Origin: Polytrichum commune
Taxonomy: Eukaryota; Streptophyta; Polytrichopsida; Polytrichales; Polytrichaceae
Reading direction: 5' to 3'
Length of the DNA stretch: 60,000 nucleotides
Assembly (NCBI GenBank): GCA_950295325.1
Contig: OX485803.1
Location: 17,920,001-17,980,000, forward strand
The position numbers and the translations under genes are program-made. Positions 25,806-34,712 of this stretch are shown here, in pieces. The notes under the pieces were generated by a model. It made no database searches. It was not told the DNA's origin and worked only from the letters and a program-made list of their open reading frames with translations. Each line of letters starts with the position of its first letter. The first letter of the stretch is position 1.

Positions 25806-26250
25806 GCCATCGCCATCGCCATCGCCACCGCCACCACTCGTCCTGAACAATGGGAAGCATCCATGCGGATGAAATACATCCATGTTTGGATGAAATCACT
25901 GTAGCGTCTTCGAAACTCCTCCCACCCACCCACCCACCCACCCGCCCGAGGAACCATATAATGTCAAAACGCGGATAAGTTACCACTTGCGATCCCAAAG
26001 TCAACTTGGTTCAAATACTTCCACTGTCACATATATCCATCACACAATATTTATTACTTATATATATGATGACCTTAGAGTAAGCCATGGAGCTTTATTC
26101 TTGAGCCATGTGGCCGGCTATTGTTTCTTTTCTTTTTTTCCCCTCATTTGAATCATGACATGGACCCATCTCCCGGCTTTTTCTTTTTTACCATTTAATA
26201 TTTTCAACTCTTTGGCACGATGGGAGGGAGGGAGGGAGGGAGGGAGGTGC
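25806..26250. repeat. Cluster of microsatellites
   Basis: Short tandem repeats: (CATCGC)n near 25808-25832, (CCCA)n near 25918-25945, and (GGGA)n near 26222-26247. A (GATA)n run follows at 26375-26397. There is no coding or RNA signal in this interval. Confidence 0.8.
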
Positions 26251-26609
26251 CGAGGGATATATAGGTAAGGTGGAAACGCTCATTGTTATGTTATGTAGAG
26301 TGTGGTGGTTTTCTATCTATCTATAGTGATAATAAACCTCCATCGTATTCAATGTTATATAAACCTATGGGGCCAGATAGATAGATAGATAGATAGAAAC
26401 TCCGGTCCCTTTTAGGGGCCGGCGTGAATGGAGTGTCCGTTCGTAATGCCAACAACCCGATGCCCACAGGACATGGGGAAGCTGGGACAAAACTACTCTC
26501 CTCTTTCGAGGATGGACACTATAGTAACCGAGAAACAAATAACGTGGGCCGATCATGGCCCACGGCGGTGCATGCCTTTTAGGTATAATTAGTGTTTTTG
26601 TTATGAGAG

Positions 26610-26800
26610 TGAACGCCAAGTCATGATTCCTCAGTTGGTTGTGGGAGGATGTTTGAGTTAAGACGTTCCGGGTTCGATTTCAGTCGAGTCCGTATGATCG
26701 TCTAAAATGTAACGCGTGACTTGGTGCTGCAAGTGAGTAAAAAGCAGGAATTTGTACCAACCAACCGGCACCAATCCCTCATTCTGAGCTGTAAATAGAT
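26610..26800 (+). repeat. tRNA-derived SINE-like remnant
   Basis: TCCTCAGTTGGTTGTGGGAG resembles a tRNA A-box region. GGGTTCGATTTCAGTC, about 45 nt downstream, resembles a B-box (GGTTCGANNCC). The spacing suits an internal Pol III promoter, but the segment does not fold into an intact tRNA. A SINE head is the simplest reading. The poly(T) of the LINE begins a few bases after it. Confidence 0.4.
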
Positions 26801-26815
26801 ACTAAATATTATATA

Positions 26816-26817
<2 letters not shown>

Positions 26818-26851
<34 letters not shown>
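26818..26851 (-). repeat. Poly(A) tail of the LINE (34 T on the + strand)
   Basis: An uninterrupted run of 34 T, equal to a poly(A) tail on the LINE sense strand. It lies only 8 nt (AACCCACC on the sense strand) beyond the stop codon of the large ORF. A long pure tail and an intact ORF both suggest a recent insertion. Confidence 0.9.
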
Positions 26852-26852
<1 letters not shown>

Positions 26853-26859
26853 GTGGGTT

Positions 26860-29800
26860 TTATGGAGGGTCTAAGTTTTGGGGGAGCGGTTGGTGGTTTT
26901 CAATTCTCCTCTTATGGAGGAGGATGGACATGGCATATTGTATTGCAATGGTATTAATGTTTTTAAAGGTATTTTTGATGGTAACCAGGGGTATTTTGAG
27001 ATTTTCTTCTAGTATTTTCATAGATGGGATGTGGGCCGTAGCTCGGGCCCCAGCTGTGATGACAATAAGTGGTTCGATTTTCCATCCTCTGGAAGCAATA
27101 CTATCAATCAAAGGTTTGTATTTGTTGTTTTTTGCTTCTATTGTTTCTGGGGAAAATCTGTCGTTACAATATGTGAATTCAATAAATTGTATGGTGAGGT
27201 TAGGGTCAATGTCAATGGGAGGGTCATTTTGATATGGTAATCCTTTAACGCAGAGTATATCAGGTCGAAATCTTGCGTTGCAATGACATCTTTGTGTGTT
27301 ACATGTACAGGGGAGTAGCCAATTGGGGACTGTATTTTCTTGGGGGTTATTATTGAAGGTACCGGCATTCATGAGAGTAAAACATCGGGATTTTTCGGAC
27401 GAGATTAGAAGCTTCCTAATTTCTCCGACTGCTTTGTTATGTCTTTTAATTCGTAGTGAGTGTATATGTTGTTGGTTGCATTTCAGTAGAACATGTAGCC
27501 AAGTGTCTGGATCGTTTGAATTGCATATAGGGCATGTGATAGAGGGGTACCTCTGGTGACCGAAGAACATTTGTTTTCTAGCATTACCCATGTATGTTCC
27601 TGTACGGAATTTAATAAGGCATGATTTTTGTTTGTCTGTGATTAAGGGATTTGTCCAGAATTCGTTGGACAGTTCTTTGTTAATGTCTCTATTTTCTGTC
27701 CATTTACACGTGTTGGGGGTTTGTGTGGCCATGATTGCTATATTGGTTTCCCTATCATATTTTTTAATTTGTTTTTCTAAGAATCTTACTGGGCCTTTGT
27801 CTGGGACGTCTGCCATCGAGGCCCAGACGTCCTTTTGGTAATAGTACGGGATGGCGTGGGCATGTTCGTATGGGTGGATGGCAATTCTGTGTTCTAATTC
27901 TAACCCGGCTTTTGCTAGTTTATCCGCTTTTTCATTACCGTCAATGTTGACGTGTGCTCTGACTTTGTATAGTGTGATTGGCTGTGTACGGTCTTGGAGG
28001 ATTTTTACCATGGAGTTGAGTGTGGTTTGGTCGGGGTGACTATTGTGGAGAGTGGGGTGTTTAATTTGTGTATTGAGTAGGTATAATACGTTTAGACTGT
28101 CTGTGAATATGTATGCGGGTTCATTAGGGAATTTTGTATTGATGATTCTTAGTGTTTTGTGTATAGCCATCATTTCTGCACGTAGTATGTTTTGATGCCC
28201 ATGGAGTCTTTTGGCGATATTTAAGCCTTTGGGGCTATAGATACCGTATCCAGCTCTTTCTCTTCTCCATACCCCAGGGGCAATTTCTTTGGGTTTTATA
28301 AAGGATCCGTCCGTGTAGTAGCTAAATTGGGGGTGGAATTTTAGCGGTAAGTTAGTTTGGTAGTTTGGAAGTTGTGGGATGGGGATATTATTGTGTAGGG
28401 GTGTGTTTGGGTAGTTTGATTTAGCCCATTTTTTACTAGGGTTAACGGTGGTGTTTAGAGGGGTGGGTGGTGCAGTTTGTGTGTGACTTTGTAGTATTTG
28501 GAGGTTATTTGCTGTGTCGCTTATTAATTTCATTTGTTCGCAGGTGCCTATGTTATTGTTTTGGTGATGGATACAAAATATTTGTATGGTAGATGGTTCT
28601 TTTCTTGTGGTATTGAGCTCGGAGGGTATTGTGGGTTCCTCATACGTGATCGTATCAGCGGCGAAATGGGCAATGACGTGTGTGTCTGGGAATGGGCCTG
28701 TGTGTGGGTTGGAGTTTTGGTACCAATTAGTATCCGGAGATATAAGTATAGTGATTGTATATGGATCATTTTGGGCCGCTATGCGCGCCCAGTGAATAGC
28801 TTGTTGTAGGTCTGTTGTATTATGAGGGTGTGCGTAACCGATTCCTTGCCATTTATGGTCAAACGCTTTACCTAGGGATCCAAATATTATGTCTCGCGAG
28901 AATGGTGAGTAGAATTGGGTGAATTGTGTGGGGCATGTAACTGGGGATGAAAAATATGAGTGGTTAATATTGAATGTTGTAATTAGGAGATCTAATATTT
29001 GGGTTGGTATTGTATATTGGGCTCGTTTGAGTGGGTCATTTTTTGGGATACGGTATTTGTACCTTTGGTATAACCAAACAATTTCAGTTTCGAACGATTG
29101 GGTAGATGGTTCTAGACCGTGTGTGTTGTTTTTTGCCAATTGGAATTGTTTCCATAGCCATGTTAGTCTAGCTTTCGGGATGGTAATGAGGTGTCGGCCA
29201 TTGTCTTCGTATATGTGAGCGACATCGAATTGTGTTTGGATGGTATCAGAGTTTGTTTCGATGTCGTTTTCTGGGTTGCATTCATTAATAGAGATATGTG
29301 CTAGTGGAATTATTGTGGTTGGTGTGACGTATCTTGTGTCTCTATGTTGTTCTGTGGAGAAGTAGGCATTAATTATGTTTGAAAAAAGTTTGTATTGTCT
29401 TTCTTTGTAGTAATGAATAAGTAGGTCTGTGTTGTGATTACATGTGTTGGCTTCACAGTAGGGGTATAGGTCCCTTTGAGTTCGCCATTTGTTATATGTG
29501 TTGTTATTTGTTGTAGTCCATTGACATAAGTACGACGTGACTGTTCTTTTTATTCCGTTATGGTCATTGGATTGTTTTTGTTTATGATCGATTATTTTGT
29601 GTATGGGGAATTGTCGGGGGTCTTTAAGCATGTTGTTGGGAGGAGGGGGTAGAGGGGGGATGGGGAGGTTAGGGGGGTGTACGGGGGCGGTTGGTGGGTG
29701 TGGTAAGATATTGTGGTGTCTTATTATATATTTATTTTTTAGGGATCTTAGTGGATGGTGTTGTTGGCATGGTAGGGGGCATTGATTTCCAGGAGGGTGG

Positions 29801-32800
29801 CAAAATAATTGATTAGCTATGTTAAGTGCGCTTTTGATAAGTTTAGAAGGAGTGAAGTGGTAGATTTTGAATTCGTCCGGGTTCATTAGAGTGGTACCAT
29901 TAGGCATGGTAATTTGGTCTAGTGTGATTATATTATGTACAAGTAGTTTGTGTAGTAATTTAAGTGAGGTGTTGGAATTTAGGCCATGAAGCATTTGTGC
30001 TTCCTGCATCCATGCAGTTTCAAGTGGGGATGGGGTTAGTAGGAAATTGTTTATTGTACTTTTTAGGTGGACTCCGGCTTTATGTTTGAGCAAGAATAAT
30101 GTTCTAGTGATGGGTGATCTAACACAGTGGTGGTATTTAATGCGGGTGATTTCCTTAGAGCCCCCATATTTGGCGAGTATGAATTGAAGTAGACCAACAT
30201 ATATTTTCCCAATTCTACCTTTATCATTGAGTGCGTTTTGTAGTTGTTCTCCAATGCATCTTAAATAGGCATTTTGTAGTGAGAATGCTTCGATTCCGAA
30301 TAGATTGTGTGGGAGTTGTGTAGCGATGTTAGATGTGCATTTGGGTATTCCGCATATCGTTTTGTGAAGTGCTATGATTTTTTTATCGAGTTTTTTTATA
30401 GCTGGTATGGAGTATGGCACTGCGTAGAAGCTGTATGCTATTCCAGCACGTATGACTGTATCTGCCATGTTTATTTTTTGTTTCATAGTAGCTGGGCATG
30501 TTACAAGGGCTTGACACTGTTTTATTACTTTAGCTGTAGTGGTATTTATTTGTGTTTTCCATTTGAGTGATGGTGCAAGATTTATTCCTAGATACGTGTA
30601 TGGTTCATGTTGGTTTAAGACTGGTATAGGTTGGTTTCTGTAGTTGATATTGGTAGATTGGATTAGGGCTTTAAAGGTTGTGGGGTGAAGTTTGGATTTG
30701 TTTGGGCATCCAGTTATTGCGCATTTGGGTATTCCAAGATCCATTCCTGCCCATTCGCAGAATTTGTCTAGTTTGTTGAGTTGTGTTTGTAGTGTCTCTA
30801 GTTTATTGGCGATTGCTGCTAGGTCATCTGCATATGCTGCTGATGAGATTGTAATTTTAGATGTACCAAAAGTGTATCCATTATTCCCTTGTTGTAGCCA
30901 TCTGAGGAGGGGTTCTAGGAATATGATAAATAGATATGGGCTAAGGGTATCACCTTGTATTGTACCTCTTTGAATGGGGATTGGTAAGGTTTTACCGAAG
31001 TGTTCACCAGTGAATATTGTTGAGGATTGTGAATATATGTTTCCTATGAGATTTATGGAGTCAGTGGGATATCCCAGATCTTTCATTATGGCTAAAAGTC
31101 TGGCGTGATCAATGGAGCCGAAGGCGTTTTTGAAGTCAATGTAAAGAATATATATATCTTGGTTCGTGAGTCTTGCGTCTTCAAGCGCTGCGATTAATAA
31201 TTGGATTTGCCTAGAAGTGCTTCTCTCTGCTCTAAACCCTTCTTGACTATCGTGTAATATTTGGTATTTTTCTCCATACGCTGATAGGATAGAAGTTAAT
31301 GTACTCGTGTAGAATTTATATATGGTGTTAGCTAGTGCAATAGGTCTATGGTTTGTTAGTTGTGATGGGTTACCTTTTTTGTATAGTAAAACTGTTAGAC
31401 TGGTTTTCCATGATGCAGGGATTTGTTTTTGTTTATAACAATGTTTAAAAAATAAGAAGAGTAATTTATGGAAGCGTGGAGGCATGTTTTTTAGAATTGA
31501 ATTGGGTATTTTGTCTGGGCCTGGGGCTTTGTTATTACTTAGGTTTTTAAGACAAAAGTCATATATTTCTTGGTCAAAATACGTGTGTAGAGGGGTTTGG
31601 GGTTCTCCTCGTTTGTCAATGATATATCCGTCTAAGTCATGCCATGGATATTGCCGGACTCCACATGTGCAGTGTAATGGGTGTGTATTTTGATATTGGC
31701 ATGTGGGAACTGTAGGACGGTTACTGATGGATTGTTGCGTGTATATTTCTGCTGCGATGTCTTCTGGGTTAGTTAATATATTGTTTTGTCTATCAATGAT
31801 GGAGTTCAGGGGTGAGGTTTCAGTGTTCTTGAAGACTTTTCGATTTATCTTTTTGGGACTTTTTTCATACATTTGACGGTATTTTGATACGGCCTTTAGA
31901 ATGCAGTCTTTGGTGTATTTTGTGGTGATTTTCCTGGCTTCTTTATTTGCATTTTTTGCGATGGTTGCTATGGCATTAATCCATTCAGTAGGAGGTGCCG
32001 TTGTACCAGGTGGGTGTGGGATGTTTGTGTGTTGGTGGTTTCGTATATCGTTTAGGATGGGGTGTGCTTGCCAGAGTGGATCGTGTTGTGCAATGTATAT
32101 GGTTTTCCTGATGAGGTGATATGTGTTGAGGTGTCTTTTCCATTTTCTCGCAAGTTTGCGTGGCAAAAACCCACCTTGTTGTGATGTTCTGTTCGTAAGG
32201 TTGGGTAGTGGGTCTGCTTTACAGGTTTCTTCAATCGTTTCTGAAATTTTGTATACAATGTGGTCGAATGTTGTACAGGCTTCCGCCCATTGATCCGGCC
32301 TTAAGTGTTGGTGGTTTTCGAGTAGGGTGGTAAGGGCTTTTATTTGTGCAGAGTTTTCTTCGAAGAATGTTATGTTGAATTTTTCGATGTTTTCTGGTGG
32401 TATTGGATTTAGTATTCTAGTTGGTGACGTGTTTGTGGGGGGTGGGGATCTGGCTATAAGGGTGTTGTGGGGGATATGTAGTACAACTGGATAATGGTCT
32501 GAGTTTAGATTCATGTTTGTGATTGTGGTAGAAATGAATTTGTTGTTGTCTGGTGAGTGAATGTAGAATCCATCTATTAGACTTGTTGATGTGTAATTAT
32601 AGCCTCCTTGTCTGGAGATGCTAGTGTTAGTTGGGATATATTCTAGGTTGAGTGATGCGGTGAAAATTTTCCATTGGTAATCTTCTTCTTGTGGAGGGGT
32701 GTTAATGTTGTTATTTTGTCTGCCTCTAAGTGCGATATCTCGGTTAAAGTCCCCACATAATGAATACATGTGATTGGGGTGTATAGTGATTTGGTTAGTG

Positions 32801-34590
32801 ATTTCGTTCTTAAGTTGTGGAATGAGGCATGTGTCTTCTAAGTGTGTAGGCATGTACATGTGTATGATTAGCCAAGGTATTAGTGGATGGTTGTTTATTT
32901 TAATTATTTGTAGGTATGGAGATATATTTACTGGCGTGGGAATTTTGGTGATATTCCCAGGGAATGCATATTTCTTGTGGATAAGTGTGAGTAAGCCTCC
33001 TTTTCCGGGGGTATAGGGCATTCTTTGTTGTATGCATCTTGTGAGTGCATGTGTGTTGTTGAAAATGAGTTTAAATTCCGGAAATAGGTTTTGTATGTAT
33101 TTTGTAGATTTATTTGCGGTTAGTTTGGTTTCTTGGATATGTATGATTGCTGTGTTGTTTAGCGAGTTGTTTATTAGGCTTTGTAGGTTTGGTAATGATG
33201 TGTTGAGTGATGACGCATTCCATGTTATTATGTTTGTTTCGTGCTCGGTGTCGGTGTTAATTCTTGGGGTTGGTGTGGGAGTAGCTGGGGGTGGGCGTGG
33301 GCGTGAATATTCGTTGATGCTTTCTAGGCATCGGAGTGCTTCGGTGATCAATTGATTTGGGAGGAAGGGAAATTTATTTTGAAGGGTGATTGGTGTTGGT
33401 GTAGTATCTTGGTTGTGGATAAATTCATATATCTCTGTGTGTATTGAATTTTTTAGGTATATTATATCTTGATTGTTTCCTACAAAAGTTGTGTAGGGGT
33501 GAGGTGTTGATATATGCCTTTCGGGGGGGTTGGTGAGGTTGGCCAGTCTGATAATCAGTGTGTTCGTCCATATGTTATTAAAGTGGTAGTTTTGGGGTTG
33601 GGCTAGTATGTTATTGCATGTGTCTATTGAGGGGTGGATGGTGATGATTAGAGCGTATAGCATATGGGTTAGTGGTGATTGCCTTTGTGTTTGGATATAT
33701 TGATGTAGATGCGGGTAGGTGGTTATTGCTTGAGGGTGTAGTGGGTGTGTGTTTTTTAGTATGGGGGTAAATGTGTTTGCTATGTGTTGGTATTCAGGTT
33801 GTAGTTTTATAGTGTTTGGAATGAAGTAGATGTTGGCTCTTTTTTTGTGTGTAGCAGGGTGTGTATGTAGGATGTTAGGCATTGGTCCGGGGTTGGGTTC
33901 TATGTCCCCGCATTTTAGCAATTCTAGTTTGTTAATAAAGTAGTATCCGTGGGAATGGAGTGTTTTTGGATTTTTCATGTGTGTTTTTAGATATATTATG
34001 ATTGTGAACTTGGTTGTAGTAAAGAGGTTAGGTATAGCGTGTATGATGTTTTCTATTTGTTTGGGTGAGAAGTGTGAGTTTGTATTTTTTATAGACTTTT
34101 GGCTTGTTATTGAGTTAGGTCTCCAGTTATTTATGAAGTGGTATGTGTTATTATTTGTGTGGCGAGGCCGGTAGGCCGAGGCCATTGTATCTTTTGGGTG
34201 AGGTTGGTATTTTGAATGAAGGTTTAATAGGTGTTTGAAATAGGGTTTGTGATGGTGTTTGATGTTGAGGTGAGGTTTATTTAGGGCGAGTAGTTTATAT
34301 TTACTTCTTGTAAATAGATTAGGTAAGGCAATTATTGTTTTTTGTGTAGTTTTTGGGAGGTAGTGTATAGGTTTAGTATGTTGGTGGGTAGGCTTTGTGA
34401 TTGTGTTAATGATGGGGTTGAGGGAGTTGTAGTGTATATATCTTGTTAGTTTTATTTTGTGGCGAGGCCGGTAGGCCGATGCCGTATTGTGTACTTTGTT
34501 GTATTGGTTAGGATATTGTTGTATTGTGAGTAAATAGATTTGTTTTTGTGAGGTGTTGGGGGGGTTTTCTTTGTGAATTTTAGTATTCAT
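26860..34590 (-). CDS. Non-LTR retrotransposon (LINE) polyprotein with APE, RT, RNase H, CCHC and PD-(D/E)XK-like domains, 2576 aa
   Basis: Intact 2576-codon ORF. Order: two 100-residue repeats headed ASAYRPRH (from residues 37 and 137). 2A-like LLKCGDIEPNPGP (about 224-236). APE endonuclease about 453-706 with Asn458 (TWNASS), Glu487 (QETKL), GDFNRD (613-618) and SDHYPV (697-702). Reverse transcriptase about 1010-1290 with NKAPGPDKIP, YIDFKNAFGS (1150-1159), RGTIQGDTLSPYLF and YADD (1253-1256). RNase H about 2088-2225 with Asp2094 (TDGS), RAEMMAIH, FTDSLN and Asp2223. A CCHC finger (C2353, C2356, H2366, C2371). A C-terminal RPDIL (Asp2444), IEFTYC (Glu2471), K2487/K2490 pattern like the R2-type restriction-like nuclease. 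This resembles Dualen/RandI LINEs of algae. The sense strand is A/C-rich and G-poor, unlike its neighbours. All catalytic residues are present, so the copy could be functional. The 5' boundary is unresolved. Confidence 0.95.
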   Translation of the reverse strand: MNTKIHKENPPNTSQKQIYLLTIQQYPNQYNKVHNTASAYRPRHKIKLTRYIHYNSLNPIINTITKPTHQHTKPIHYLPKTTQKTIIALPNLFTRSKYKLLALNKPHLNIKHHHKPYFKHLLNLHSKYQPHPKDTMASAYRPRHTNNNTYHFINNWRPNSITSQKSIKNTNSHFSPKQIENIIHAIPNLFTTTKFTIIIYLKTHMKNPKTLHSHGYYFINKLELLKCGDIEPNPGPMPNILHTHPATHKKRANIYFIPNTIKLQPEYQHIANTFTPILKNTHPLHPQAITTYPHLHQYIQTQRQSPLTHMLYALIITIHPSIDTCNNILAQPQNYHFNNIWTNTLIIRLANLTNPPERHISTPHPYTTFVGNNQDIIYLKNSIHTEIYEFIHNQDTTPTPITLQNKFPFLPNQLITEALRCLESINEYSRPRPPPATPTPTPRINTDTEHETNIITWNASSLNTSLPNLQSLINNSLNNTAIIHIQETKLTANKSTKYIQNLFPEFKLIFNNTHALTRCIQQRMPYTPGKGGLLTLIHKKYAFPGNITKIPTPVNISPYLQIIKINNHPLIPWLIIHMYMPTHLEDTCLIPQLKNEITNQITIHPNHMYSLCGDFNRDIALRGRQNNNINTPPQEEDYQWKIFTASLNLEYIPTNTSISRQGGYNYTSTSLIDGFYIHSPDNNKFISTTITNMNLNSDHYPVVLHIPHNTLIARSPPPTNTSPTRILNPIPPENIEKFNITFFEENSAQIKALTTLLENHQHLRPDQWAEACTTFDHIVYKISETIEETCKADPLPNLTNRTSQQGGFLPRKLARKWKRHLNTYHLIRKTIYIAQHDPLWQAHPILNDIRNHQHTNIPHPPGTTAPPTEWINAIATIAKNANKEARKITTKYTKDCILKAVSKYRQMYEKSPKKINRKVFKNTETSPLNSIIDRQNNILTNPEDIAAEIYTQQSISNRPTVPTCQYQNTHPLHCTCGVRQYPWHDLDGYIIDKRGEPQTPLHTYFDQEIYDFCLKNLSNNKAPGPDKIPNSILKNMPPRFHKLLFLFFKHCYKQKQIPASWKTSLTVLLYKKGNPSQLTNHRPIALANTIYKFYTSTLTSILSAYGEKYQILHDSQEGFRAERSTSRQIQLLIAALEDARLTNQDIYILYIDFKNAFGSIDHARLLAIMKDLGYPTDSINLIGNIYSQSSTIFTGEHFGKTLPIPIQRGTIQGDTLSPYLFIIFLEPLLRWLQQGNNGYTFGTSKITISSAAYADDLAAIANKLETLQTQLNKLDKFCEWAGMDLGIPKCAITGCPNKSKLHPTTFKALIQSTNINYRNQPIPVLNQHEPYTYLGINLAPSLKWKTQINTTTAKVIKQCQALVTCPATMKQKINMADTVIRAGIAYSFYAVPYSIPAIKKLDKKIIALHKTICGIPKCTSNIATQLPHNLFGIEAFSLQNAYLRCIGEQLQNALNDKGRIGKIYVGLLQFILAKYGGSKEITRIKYHHCVRSPITRTLFLLKHKAGVHLKSTINNFLLTPSPLETAWMQEAQMLHGLNSNTSLKLLHKLLVHNIITLDQITMPNGTTLMNPDEFKIYHFTPSKLIKSALNIANQLFCHPPGNQCPLPCQQHHPLRSLKNKYIIRHHNILPHPPTAPVHPPNLPIPPLPPPPNNMLKDPRQFPIHKIIDHKQKQSNDHNGIKRTVTSYLCQWTTTNNNTYNKWRTQRDLYPYCEANTCNHNTDLLIHYYKERQYKLFSNIINAYFSTEQHRDTRYVTPTTIIPLAHISINECNPENDIETNSDTIQTQFDVAHIYEDNGRHLITIPKARLTWLWKQFQLAKNNTHGLEPSTQSFETEIVWLYQRYKYRIPKNDPLKRAQYTIPTQILDLLITTFNINHSYFSSPVTCPTQFTQFYSPFSRDIIFGSLGKAFDHKWQGIGYAHPHNTTDLQQAIHWARIAAQNDPYTITILISPDTNWYQNSNPHTGPFPDTHVIAHFAADTITYEEPTIPSELNTTRKEPSTIQIFCIHHQNNNIGTCEQMKLISDTANNLQILQSHTQTAPPTPLNTTVNPSKKWAKSNYPNTPLHNNIPIPQLPNYQTNLPLKFHPQFSYYTDGSFIKPKEIAPGVWRRERAGYGIYSPKGLNIAKRLHGHQNILRAEMMAIHKTLRIINTKFPNEPAYIFTDSLNVLYLLNTQIKHPTLHNSHPDQTTLNSMVKILQDRTQPITLYKVRAHVNIDGNEKADKLAKAGLELEHRIAIHPYEHAHAIPYYYQKDVWASMADVPDKGPVRFLEKQIKKYDRETNIAIMATQTPNTCKWTENRDINKELSNEFWTNPLITDKQKSCLIKFRTGTYMGNARKQMFFGHQRYPSITCPICNSNDPDTWLHVLLKCNQQHIHSLRIKRHNKAVGEIRKLLISSEKSRCFTLMNAGTFNNNPQENTVPNWLLPCTCNTQRCHCNARFRPDILCVKGLPYQNDPPIDIDPNLTIQFIEFTYCNDRFSPETIEAKNNKYKPLIDSIASRGWKIEPLIVITAGARATAHIPSMKILEENLKIPLVTIKNTFKNINTIAIQYAMSILLHKRRIENHQPLPQNLDPP
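33883..33924 (-). other. 2A-like ribosome-skipping motif in the LINE ORF
   Basis: Residues 223-236 read ELLKCGDIEPNPGP, matching D-[VI]-E-x-N-P-G-P preceded by a Leu-rich helix-forming stretch (YYFINKLELL). In 2A peptides the ribosome skips the Gly-Pro bond, so the first 235 residues would be released separately from the endonuclease-RT part. Such motifs are known in N-terminal regions of several non-LTR elements. Function here is inferred from the exact motif. Confidence 0.85.
34159..34187 (-). repeat. GC-rich ASAYRPRH-coding motif, copy 2
   Basis: The sense strand has CGGCCTACCGGCCTCGCCAC in an otherwise A/C-rich ORF. It is part of a 22-nt core identical to the copy 300 nt upstream. GGCC-TACC-GGCC can form a short hairpin flanked by GGC/GCC pairing. 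Confidence 0.85.
34459..34487 (-). repeat. GC-rich ASAYRPRH-coding motif, copy 1
   Basis: Same 22-nt core as at 34159-34187, displaced by exactly 300 nt (100 codons) and in the same frame. The protein sequence between and after the motifs is much less conserved, so the DNA/RNA motif itself looks constrained. Confidence 0.85.
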
Positions 34591-34598
34591 GAATACTA
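34581..34598. other. 18-bp perfect palindrome around the LINE start codon
   Basis: TAGTATTCATGAATACTA is self-complementary, and the ATG of the large ORF (34588-34590 on the minus strand) sits at its centre. The 122-bp spacer upstream is AT-rich with two direct copies of TTTTTAGTATATA. A role in re-initiation or folding is speculative. Confidence 0.6.
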
Positions 34599-34712
34599 TA
34601 GGTAGGGTTTTATTTTTAGTATATATTAATAATTTAATTATGTTTTTGTTTTTAGTATATAAATATACTATAAGTAATTTATAATTGTACGCCGCCGGGA
34701 TGTTTGTCGAAA

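Noticed and set aside
26625-26700. tRNA gene
   Set aside because: A- and B-box-like blocks are present, but no acceptor-stem pairing or proper anticodon arm can be drawn, so it is called SINE-like.
33883-33924. The 2A motif as evidence for an integrated RNA virus
   Set aside because: The same ORF has APE, RT and RNase H domains and ends at a poly(A) tail. No capsid or RNA polymerase motifs are present. 2A motifs are known in LINEs.
26924-34174. Many plus-strand ORFs inside the LINE (for example 30307-30570, 33032-33355)
   Set aside because: They are antisense shadows of the 2576-codon ORF, low in complexity and without motifs.
34159-34487. GC-rich motifs as hammerhead or HDV-like ribozymes
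   Set aside because: No hammerhead core (CUGAUGA...GAAA) is seen, and I could not build an HDV double pseudoknot around either copy.
26818-34680. Target-site duplication of the LINE
   Set aside because: The best pair of flanks matches 12 of 14 with two internal mismatches. A young intact element should have identical copies, so I did not annotate it.
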